Below are positions 8,101-13,476 of a stretch of DNA of 14,584 nt, piece by piece. This DNA comes from Candidatus Methanophaga sp. GoMg3.2 (lineage in GTDB: Archaea > Halobacteriota > Syntropharchaeia > Alkanophagales > Methanospirareceae): NCBI GenBank assembly GCA_013180565.1, contig QBUN01000396.1, positions 1-14,584 of the forward strand. The letters run 5' to 3'. Under the pieces are notes generated by a model. The model was not told where the DNA came from. It ran no database searches and saw only the letters and a program-made list of their open reading frames with translations. Positions within the stretch are counted from its first letter, which is position 1; the number at the start of each line of letters is the position of its first letter. Position numbers and translations under genes: made by a program.

Positions 8101-8478
8101 TAAATCTGTGCTATTCCATCTAAATCTGTAAGTTACGTTCTGCCCTTCCCACGCCCGATCGGATGGTATCCAATCCCACCTGAGAGTTTCCCAACCAAGC
8201 GTATCCCTATACTCGCGCGTTTTATATGTTATCCAGTCTTTTTTGGTAGGATCGTAAAGCTGTAACTCTATTAGTGATTCTTCATAAAACCGTACATCTA
8301 CGGTGTAAGTAAAAGAATCTGTATAATTACCTTCCGGTGGGCTAACACTGGCATTCTTCACTGCTGGCTTCATTACCGGCCCCTCGCTAACATCCGGAGC
8401 CGATATGATTCCTATCGCAAGAGCCAATACTAAGCCAACTAAAACTAAAACCAATACCGCTATCTTCTTACCTGTCAT
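5176..8478 (-). CDS. Large modular surface protein with C-terminal membrane anchor
   Basis: This 1100-residue protein has an N-terminal hydrophobic signal or anchor (about 5-26, KKIAVLVLVLVGLVLALAI) and a C-terminal membrane helix (about 1049-1076). A basic cytoplasmic tail, RRRLGKLRKEREKGEED, follows. Between them I see nine modules of roughly 95-120 residues (starts near 36, 135, 242, 338, 434, 558, 685, 805 and 932). Typical modules open with FKNATVxPxxG, contain a FxYxVxV strand and an LxVY...W segment, and close with YKF...SxIYYGPTL. Alternating beta pattern and N-x-S/T sequons suggest glycosylated extracellular beta-sandwiches (Ig/PKD-like in style, family not identified). An eight-glycine hinge (547-554) separates modules 5 and 6. 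Cysteines are very few. The ATG at 8478 has GGTGG 12 bases upstream. It probably spans the envelope, with the tail available to intracellular partners. Confidence 0.9.
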   Translation of the reverse strand: MTGKKIAVLVLVLVGLVLALAIGIISAPDVSEGPVMKPAVKNASVSPPEGNYTDSFTYTVDVRFYEESLIELQLYDPTKKDWITYKTREYRDTLGWETLRWDWIPSDRAWEGQNVTYRFRWNSTDLVYGKGPYIKEEIAWEFRNAIVRPSSGYYNDKFSYSVSVKLNKEEELSLEVFNISSYKWEVRGEKQYNDTGNWQLMKWDNITDIASADSEGLASYRFFFIESGERHESEIYYGPTLKPTIPEEIFKNATVDPYSGHYNTLFSYGVEVSTNEDVLLTVYDISIDEWVEKGKGTKKGNRWEWENIQFNKDCAGLASYKFVAGTHESEIYYGPTLKIIVPEEIFKNATVNPDSGYYNTPFSYGVEVNTSEDVVLMVYDISIDEWKDKGKGTKTGNKWEWENIQFKKDGAGFASYKFVAGTHVSRIYDGPTLMKIPTAEEIFKNATVYPSKGDFSTAFNYTVEVNNTYSGIEISNVTLEVYNGSWRHKGPGTSRPGGNRWEWKDITFGEGYEGVAKYKFLCNNKYKSAVYDGPLLLTETPTIIISGGGGGGGGSYKPYIRYENAIVDPSWEVIGVREEKSFNYSVDVDRDVSLVLAIYNASSKEWEEKGGIGEESRHKDRWRHEWRVNLTLDKNWEGTSKYRFYPDKQERYASQIFYGPEIKTTEASLAGWKKEIGVAEKALKEPELSSATVTPTKDYWFKKFTYTAEIEHPDRANMTVVLFVYKPGSKEWKPVPWRGYRYNPIIHSSDYDESSSATVSWTVEKKEVFDEGDAGQRSAFHFWYWDGYNEYKESKGSKIDGPTLLANEAPEFVKAVTPNPEYGSTHTVYTYTFEVNDPDNDTVYGWLTITDPLNEEHVIEGTGKEGVIKFRVGPGLGIFTEDKLREYINKTNEALFTSQYRLEYWDDGMAVNGEEAKTTAWFEGPHVSLIRIEPKMEPPDPVSGKYADEFEYHVGFYSSKDNTFWLDLSIHDPSNPEHAHQTLRTKRLSVSADTTNYTSWKVKPEVFGPGDFGKNASYAIAWEDEVGNKGVLEGSGPYIERAVPLLSWDLPLVPIISMVIVPLIVIGISLLSVLSGVPVSSLLRRRLGKLRKEREKGEED
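6817..6840 (-). repeat. Polyglycine hinge (eight GGN codons)
   Basis: Eight consecutive glycine codons encode residues 547-554 of the anchored surface protein, flanked by serines (546 and 555). They fall exactly between modules 5 and 6, splitting the protein into a five-module distal arm and a four-module membrane-proximal arm. Such a run is expected to be a flexible linker and could change length by replication slippage. Confidence 0.85.
7180..7755 (-). repeat. Tandem 288-base module duplication
   Basis: Modules 3 (7468-7755) and 4 (7180-7467) of the anchored surface protein are both exactly 96 codons. They share roughly three quarters of their residues by hand alignment. They also share long stretches at the DNA level, for example around 7220 and 7508. 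They are much closer to each other than to the remaining modules, so this is a fairly recent in-frame duplication, older than the one in the 244-residue gene. Confidence 0.88.
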
Positions 8479-8495
8479 CTCTGAAAAACGCCACC

Positions 8496-8508
8496 ATTAT
8501 ATATTTTT
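8496..8508 (-). promoter_or_regulatory. Possible internal TATA box before the anchored surface protein
   Basis: The minus strand reads AAAAATATATAAT in the 63-base gap between the two surface-protein genes, 18-30 bases before the ATG at 8478. It resembles an archaeal TATA element and would give a very short leader. The gap is AT-rich in general, so this could be chance; read-through from the promoter near 11895 is equally possible. Confidence 0.3.
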
Positions 8509-8541
8509 ATTTATGATACTTTTATTAAAGTTACTGATTAC

Positions 8542-11500
8542 CTACCACTTTAGTCGCAATTTATCAAATGGCACCTCGAACGTATCTATAACCCAGCTAA
8601 GGCATTTCTCTCCTTTTGATTCATAAAATTTCATTCCTACACTCTCCCATCTATTATGAATCAAGTTATACGCTTCTAGTGTCACGTCCATCTTTTCGAG
8701 CCCATTCATACAAATGGTAACATTACACTCTTCTCCATACGGTATAGGTGGCGCAGGGACAAGCTCATAGCTATTGAACACGGCGATTATATCCGGACCC
8801 TTGAATCTCTTCTCGGACATTTTCCACCCACCAAATCTCGTATCATAAAATGCGTACGTATGCTCCCACTCGCCTACATCTCCTTCTGACGGCAGTTCTA
8901 TCATCGTCCATAAACAATTTAACGGTTGATATGGTGTTGTATATTCACATTTCTGGTCATCGTTTAATGTGTGTTCGTTACCCTCCGGATCAAACAAGAC
9001 CAATTTTACCGCTGTCTGCTTATCTGCTGTCATGGTAATAGAGAAATTAAAAAGCGGATTGTTATTATTCGTAAAGATATAATCTTTAAAGTTATAAAGC
9101 ACACCGTCGTTTGGAATAACGTCTGCACTTGAGATGCTTATATTTAGCGGTATGTATAATTTTGGACCGTAAGAAGACGTGGCGGCATACCCTGTCTTTC
9201 CCCAATAGAAGGAGAAGTTATAGCTTGTGTTTCCCTCATAGGGGTTATTAAAATTAAATATCCTCTCGTTCTCCCATGTGAGCGTTTGTGGATTTGGTGA
9301 ACCAGTATATGGCCTATTATTTCCTACTGCCATCCACTCATTACTACCTTCTTCTTTAACCATAAGCACTACATCGCCAGGAACGTTTGCGCTTAAACGA
9401 ACGCTGAAATCAAATCCATCATTCCACCATCCTTCTTTTGGACTAAAGCTTCTGTTTTGCCACTTTAGACCGATGTCCCAATTCGTGCAGGTAATTCCTG
9501 ATTCGCTAACGATACCTGTACATTTCCAGCATACCGTCTCGAATGCTTCACAAGGCGTTTTCGCACTGAATAAGATGGTACTCTGTTCACTGACTACCGG
9601 CTTACGTTCCACTGCCTCCCAGTTGCCATCATCACATTTCGCCCACAAGGTTACATATTCGGGTTTACTCGTTTTATATTCGGCACTGAAGTTAAATGGC
9701 GTGTAATTTGTTCCTTCTTCCGGATCCACGGAAAGTTCCCCGAATTCCTCCTCTATTAGCTCCGGACCATCAAAAGAAACTTTTGTATTCTTGCCTGTAA
9801 GAAATTCGTAACTTGCAATACCTAATGCTGGTAGAACTTTAAAAGGAACATTCTCGAATTCAAATAATTTCCACTCGGTTGTAGTTTTATCTTTACTTTT
9901 TCTCTCTGCCACATTATCTCCTTTTGAGTCATAAACAGTTAATGTTATATACTCTGGCTTTACCGCCTTAACCAAAACTCGGTAAGTAAATTCCGTTTCT
10001 CTTGTCCCTATCTCAGGCTCCAAACTCGCATCTTTGAAATCGGCAATCCCGATAGAAGGTCCGGAATAAAGCTCTGTCTCATTGATCCTGATGCCTTTAT
10101 AATAGAACTCGAATTTATAAGTCGCGCTTCCTTCGTCTTCCTTATCAAATGGTTGCGTGTCCACCCAGCAAAGCGGTTTCCAATTACCTCTGTCTGTATA
10201 GTTCTTCATAGGATCGGATATTACAGCTTCGCCCTCATGTGGGTAATCAACTCTTAGCTTTACATCTATCTCCTTTGTCGAATTCACCTCGATGCTATAA
10301 TCAAATTGGTAATTATAAAGTCCTCCGTTTGGTGTTACACTATTATTTCTCCATCTTAAGTCGATCGGGTAGAAAGGCCCTTCTGATTCACTTGATTCAG
10401 AGATGCCTACAAATTTATATATTGAATCGTTAAATCGGTCTAACTCATGACTATTCAATCTTATCTCCTGCCATGTAAGCGTTTCATTTATATTTGGCGT
10501 TCTATAACCTCTCGTTCCTTTCGTGTCCCAAGTATCAGAAGTATGATTCCTTACTTGTAACTCTATTTTGTCGTCGCATACATTTGCATTAACTGTAACG
10601 CTATAATTAAAAGTGTCCGCGTTTGTTCCCTCCTTAGGCGTCACATCCAAATTATAGTAATCCTCTTCAATAATGGGTCCATGATGTCCCTTATCTGTTG
10701 GGGATGATTCGCCATAAGTACCTACAAATCGGTATTTACCACGAAGATGATCATCGAAATGATCGAAGCCTAGGTTTATACCCGCCCATCTAAGTGTTTG
10801 ATTGTATCCTGGCCTTGTATAGCCTCGTATTCCTTTTGGTTCCCAGCTATTAGCGCTGAAATTCCATACTTCTAATAAAATAGTGCTATCCTCTACCATA
10901 TTCACCCAGGTCGTGACCTCATAGTCAAAAGATAGGTTGCGTATTGTTTTGTTGTAGTAAACAGAAGGCATATAAAATTCTTCTTTTATTGTAGGTCCGA
11001 TATGCCCACCATGAAATGGCTCTGATTCGTTATAGCTACCTACAAATCTATATTTACCCGTAAACGCTCTATCTAAATTGTGTGAAGTCAAAGCGACAGC
11101 ATGCCATGTAAGTTCCTGATCCCTAAGAGGTACGGGATACTCTTTTAATTCCTTCTCGTCCCAGCCGCTATTTGTATAATTCCAAACTTGGAGCATTATG
11201 CTATCATTTAGATTCGCCCAAACAAAGACAGAATAATCGAATGACATGCCTTTGAGCGTCCTGTTCTGCTCTACGTGTTGGTCATCGAATGTTTCTTTAT
11301 AGCTTGTGAGCATCGGTATTCCATTGACTGGTTTATTGTCACCTCCACAAGAAATAACACCCACGGATTCAACATCAAACTCGTACCAGCATTTATCCCA
11401 CTTCCATCCACTTTTTCCATCTGTAAACTCTTTAAACTCCTCATCGCAATCTTCCAATGGCAAGAGGCTAAGATCATCAAAAGAGAAAATTGCAGTTGGC

Positions 11501-11808
11501 TCCATTAACCGCCTACTCTGTGATTTACCATAATCTTGGCAACTTTTTTTATTCTCATAGTTGGATCCAAATGTGAGATTAACGTTAACATTTACTGGCC
11601 ACATGCTATTATCATCGATTTTAAATTCTATATGATAGATGAAATTATCTGTTACCTTTCCGTATGTGGACTCATCTAAAACTTCTCCCGAAGGATTTTC
11701 TACCCACGTGTCTAGAATTGTTACTTTGCATGCGGCAGAAGCATAGGGCACTAAAAACAAAGCGCATGCGAGTACCACAATCACAGCTACTGCAACTTTC
11801 CCTCTCAT
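8542..11808 (-). CDS. Large secreted modular surface protein, cysteine-containing, no C-terminal anchor
   Basis: I chose the ATG at 11808 (1088 residues) over an upstream GTG at 11847 for two reasons. The signal peptide begins directly at MRGKVAVAVIVVLACALFLV, and GGAAGG (11818-11823) sits 9 bases ahead. Cleavage is likely after PYASA; the following AC is not a convincing lipobox. A cysteine-bearing unique domain (about 27-160) precedes nine modules starting near 168, 275, 381, 482, 588, 686, 779, 886 and 1008. These resemble the modules of the neighbouring protein: a FDYSVxV or FNYSVTV strand, an LEVWN...W segment, YRFVG, and a terminal GP. Many N-x-S/T sequons suggest glycosylation. Cysteines are frequent (residues 725, 753, 760, 763 and 774 cluster in module 6), suggesting disulfides. 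The last module stops halfway at FDKLRLKW, and no membrane helix or sorting tail follows. It is probably an S-layer-like or adhesive extracellular protein held by a partner, perhaps the protein encoded next. Confidence 0.9.
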   Translation of the reverse strand: MRGKVAVAVIVVLACALFLVPYASAACKVTILDTWVENPSGEVLDESTYGKVTDNFIYHIEFKIDDNSMWPVNVNVNLTFGSNYENKKSCQDYGKSQSRRLMEPTAIFSFDDLSLLPLEDCDEEFKEFTDGKSGWKWDKCWYEFDVESVGVISCGGDNKPVNGIPMLTSYKETFDDQHVEQNRTLKGMSFDYSVFVWANLNDSIMLQVWNYTNSGWDEKELKEYPVPLRDQELTWHAVALTSHNLDRAFTGKYRFVGSYNESEPFHGGHIGPTIKEEFYMPSVYYNKTIRNLSFDYEVTTWVNMVEDSTILLEVWNFSANSWEPKGIRGYTRPGYNQTLRWAGINLGFDHFDDHLRGKYRFVGTYGESSPTDKGHHGPIIEEDYYNLDVTPKEGTNADTFNYSVTVNANVCDDKIELQVRNHTSDTWDTKGTRGYRTPNINETLTWQEIRLNSHELDRFNDSIYKFVGISESSESEGPFYPIDLRWRNNSVTPNGGLYNYQFDYSIEVNSTKEIDVKLRVDYPHEGEAVISDPMKNYTDRGNWKPLCWVDTQPFDKEDEGSATYKFEFYYKGIRINETELYSGPSIGIADFKDASLEPEIGTRETEFTYRVLVKAVKPEYITLTVYDSKGDNVAERKSKDKTTTEWKLFEFENVPFKVLPALGIASYEFLTGKNTKVSFDGPELIEEEFGELSVDPEEGTNYTPFNFSAEYKTSKPEYVTLWAKCDDGNWEAVERKPVVSEQSTILFSAKTPCEAFETVCWKCTGIVSESGITCTNWDIGLKWQNRSFSPKEGWWNDGFDFSVRLSANVPGDVVLMVKEEGSNEWMAVGNNRPYTGSPNPQTLTWENERIFNFNNPYEGNTSYNFSFYWGKTGYAATSSYGPKLYIPLNISISSADVIPNDGVLYNFKDYIFTNNNNPLFNFSITMTADKQTAVKLVLFDPEGNEHTLNDDQKCEYTTPYQPLNCLWTMIELPSEGDVGEWEHTYAFYDTRFGGWKMSEKRFKGPDIIAVFNSYELVPAPPIPYGEECNVTICMNGLEKMDVTLEAYNLIHNRWESVGMKFYESKGEKCLSWVIDTFEVPFDKLRLKW

Positions 11809-11817
11809 TTTATTTCG

Positions 11818-11823
11818 CCTTCC
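11818..11823 (-). promoter_or_regulatory. Ribosome binding site deciding the start of the secreted surface protein
   Basis: GGAAGG lies 9 bases before the ATG at 11808, inside the longer frame that opens with GTG at 11847. It favours the internal ATG, which also places the signal peptide at the very N-terminus. Confidence 0.6.
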
Positions 11824-11847
11824 GCCTCTTTCCGCTTCGCTTCTCAC

Positions 11848-12157
11848 CTATGAACTAGCGAACATTTAATACATTCTTATCGCCCCTATACTATAAAAAT
11901 GCTTTTTGGTTTTTAATGAGTTTGTGCGGCATGGTTAGAATCAAAAAGGATTAATTAGCCACAGAGTTACTGGCAGAGGAGAAGAGACTTAGCATTAACG
12001 ATGCTCTTGCTTATCTTTTAATTTCACCGCAGATCACATAGAGAACGCAGAGTCACCAGAAAACCTAAGCAACGATTGAAACGGTCTTAAACTCGGCGCC
12101 ATCGGCGATCTCCGCGGTGATAAAACACGGGGTTTTTAGAAAGTCTCGTGGTTACAT
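11848..12157. other. Non-coding spacer with degenerate CGCAGAG-type repeat sequence
   Basis: No credible gene occupies this stretch. Apart from the promoter near 11895 it contains short related elements: GCCACAGAG and GGCAGAGGAGAAGAG near 11958-11988, and TCACCGCAGATC (12024-12035) followed by ACGCAGAG. GATCTCCGCGGTGA (12107-12120) is an imperfect inverted partner of TCACCGCAGATC. These look like worn copies of an interspersed intergenic repeat, or a weak long-range stem. No CRISPR-like regular spacing is present. Confidence 0.35.
11891..11900 (-). promoter_or_regulatory. Probable archaeal TATA box for the large operon
   Basis: On the minus strand ATTTTTATAG is preceded by an A-rich, BRE-like stretch (CCAAAAAGC). 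It lies about 85 bases before the ATG at 11808, which would put transcription start near 11870 with a leader of about 60 bases. It is the best promoter candidate upstream of the first gene of the operon. Confidence 0.45.
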
Positions 12158-12188
12158 AAAAACCTTTTCTTAGAAAGAAAAGGTTTTT
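12158..12188 (-). terminator. Strong hairpin terminator after the HEPN toxin gene
   Basis: AAAAACCTTTTCT (12158-12170) and AGAAAAGGTTTTT (12176-12188) are perfect 13-base inverted arms around a 5-base loop. The stem reaches the stop codon of the HEPN gene (12190-12188), and on the minus strand it ends in TTTTT. The plus strand also has a T-run, so it could work in both directions and insulate the two operons. Confidence 0.75.
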
Positions 12189-12616
12189 TATTTATCCGCC
12201 TTTTCAATATATCGTGCTATGTATCTTGCGAAATCGTTAAAGTCGCCAAGATTGTTTTGCAAGCAATGATGAAGTTCTCCTATATCCACTTCCTCATACA
12301 TATGCACCAGTATATTTCTAAAACTCACCGCTTCGATAAACCTTTCTGCAAAATCAGTTGGAATAACTCTATGTCTTTCAAGTATTAGTATAACGCTCCT
12401 ATAATCTTCGGGCTTTTCAAAATCCTCAGCAGAGATTATAAGCTCGCCAATATCTAAAGCCGATTCTATGGCAAGATGAAAATTTCTCTCAATTGCAGAC
12501 CTCAATTTATAGTCATCCTCCAATCTTTCCTCCGTTACTGACTTATAGGACCTTAAAAAATCAACGTATTTCTTCATGCTTATAATCTTTCTAGCGATTT
12601 TCTCGTTTTTGTCCAT
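12188..12616 (-). CDS. hepT: HEPN-domain ribonuclease toxin, HepT family
   Basis: This is a 142-residue, largely helical protein. It carries the HEPN signature RNILVHMY, in which R100, H105 and Y107 give the RX4HXY motif. In characterised HepT proteins R and H form the RNase active site, and the tyrosine is the residue AMPylated by the MntA partner. Length and the position of the motif near the C-terminal third fit the family. I place the start at the ATG at 12616, 1 base after the antitoxin stop, with AAGAGG (12625-12630) 8 bases upstream. The longer frame would need a TTG at 12637. It is translated after mntA in a two-gene operon ending in the hairpin at 12158-12188. All signature residues are intact, so the toxin looks functional. 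The family is secure; activity is inferred. Confidence 0.93.
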   Translation of the reverse strand: MDKNEKIARKIISMKKYVDFLRSYKSVTEERLEDDYKLRSAIERNFHLAIESALDIGELIISAEDFEKPEDYRSVILILERHRVIPTDFAERFIEAVSFRNILVHMYEEVDIGELHHCLQNNLGDFNDFARYIARYIEKADK

Positions 12617-12617
12617 T

Positions 12618-13046
12618 CTAAATTCCTCTTTCAGCAACCTTTTTCAAGAACTCGGCTGCCCATCTTTTATCATAGTACCTCCTGTCAAGATAACAGGATA
12701 GTATTCTATGCTCAAAATCTATCTTCTGCCCATCGTCTCTGATAAATAAAGGATGATTTGCCTTTATTATTTCGTAATTGAGTGTAAGAGGTGCGTCATT
12801 CATAATTACCAGGTCAATTCTATCTGTTCTTAGGATGCCCGTTAACTCAGACATCAATTTTAATTGTAGATTAAACCTCTCCTTCTTGCTCAGTGATTCA
12901 TCCAGGAAAACTGCCAAGTCTATATCGCTCAGCTTCCCTGCATTTCCTTCTGCTACCGAGCCGAAGAGGTATGCAAGCTTAACATGCTCTTGCTTACTCA
13001 GAAATTTCACAATCCCGCTGTCCTGACCCGTTAGCTTCTTGTCCAT
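12618..13046 (-). CDS. mntA: Minimal nucleotidyltransferase antitoxin, MntA family
   Basis: This is a 142-residue nucleotidyltransferase of the MNT type. G29 and S30 followed by D41 and D43 give a perfect GSX10DXD motif (the segment FGSVAEGNAGKLSDIDLAVF). The third metal-binding aspartate is D78 in RIDLVIMND. In the studied MntA/HepT systems this enzyme transfers AMP groups to the toxin's tyrosine and so neutralises it. The C-terminal part (about 105-142) is helical and positively charged. The gene is immediately followed by hepT, in the usual antitoxin-first order. There is no good Shine-Dalgarno site; a TATA element at 13091-13097 suggests a short leader. Its upstream region overlaps the decayed HicB gene on the other strand. 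Confidence 0.93.
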   Translation of the reverse strand: MDKKLTGQDSGIVKFLSKQEHVKLAYLFGSVAEGNAGKLSDIDLAVFLDESLSKKERFNLQLKLMSELTGILRTDRIDLVIMNDAPLTLNYEIIKANHPLFIRDDGQKIDFEHRILSCYLDRRYYDKRWAAEFLKKVAERGI

Positions 13047-13077
13047 TTGAAAGAGAGGTATATGAGATATGATATAT

Positions 13078-13355
13078 ATGGGATACGAGGTTATATAGTA
13101 TTTACGGTAGTGATAGATAAAGAAAGACCCATTTGAAGATGGGTGGATGGCTTATCATATCTATTCGCCTGCTCTGGCAGAGTACGGAGCGGCTACAGGG
13201 GGCTTCACGAGAGAGGAGGCATCAAAATAAAAAATATTCGTGAAGTCGTTCAGATGATAGTGGAAGAACTCATTGAAGAGGGGAAACCAATACCAAAACC
13301 ACAAACGAGGGACGTTCGTGTATTCACAGAGCAAAAGGTAATGGTAACAGTCTAA
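13078..13355 (+). pseudogene. Decayed HicB-like antitoxin, split over several frames
   Basis: Reading across frames recovers a HicB-type domain. FTVVIDKE (from 13101) gives the first strand. A second frame (13117-13227) reads DPFEDGWMAYHIYSPALAEY and then GFTREEASK up to a TAA at 13228. A third frame (13230-13355) reads NIREVVQMIVEELIEEGKPI, followed by PKPQ and a short tail. The order strand, EDGxxxAYxxYSPAL, GxTREEAxKNIREV and EEGKPIPKP is the family pattern. At least two frame breaks, one in an A-rich run at 13225-13234, prevent translation as one protein. A HicB normally binds and blocks the HicA RNase. Here only a relic is visible, unless the breaks are assembly errors. It is divergent from and overlaps the mntA promoter. 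Confidence 0.7.
13091..13097 (-). promoter_or_regulatory. Probable TATA box for the mntA-hepT operon
   Basis: The minus strand reads CTATATAA preceded by GTAAATA, 45-51 bases upstream of the mntA ATG, as expected for an archaeal TATA/BRE pair with a leader of about 20 bases. It lies inside the first frame fragments of the HicB relic. Confidence 0.45.
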
Positions 13356-13457
13356 TGCCGATTGATTACTTTCCCGCCAAAAGCACTGAAAAGGATAATT
13401 GAAAAACAAGCGAAATGGACTGAATGGGATTTAAAACGCTTGAAATTTTTGAAATAA
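13355..13457 (+). pseudogene. Possible HicA toxin remnant
   Basis: An ATG at 13355 overlaps the HicB relic's stop as TAATG, the arrangement common in hicB-hicA pairs. It gives only MP before the frame loses sense. The neighbouring frame continues RLITFPPKALKRIIEKQ, which resembles a HicA N-terminus (MPxLxxxxxKxLIKxLEK), and stops at 13457. No downstream glycine/histidine motif of HicA can be found. The match is short and could be coincidence. Confidence 0.3.
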
Positions 13458-13476
13458 TTTAATGAAGGTGAGTGTA

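Noticed and set aside
5176..8478. S-layer protein assignment for the anchored protein
   Set aside because: Modular secreted architecture fits, but no S-layer family motif could be recognised, so only a general surface-protein call is made.
11809..11847. N-terminal extension of the secreted protein from a GTG at 11847
   Set aside because: It would place 13 charged residues (RSEAERGGRR) before the signal peptide. The internal ATG has a ribosome binding site at proper spacing.
12617..12637. Longer HEPN start at a TTG overlapping mntA
   Set aside because: The ATG at 12616 has AAGAGG 8 bases upstream and sits 1 base after the mntA stop, the usual arrangement for this pair.
13127..13144. ACCCAT / ATGGGT hairpin as a transposon end or terminator
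   Set aside because: The stem is only 6 bases, has no T-run, and falls within the HicB relic coding sequence. A matching copy near the transposase was not seen.
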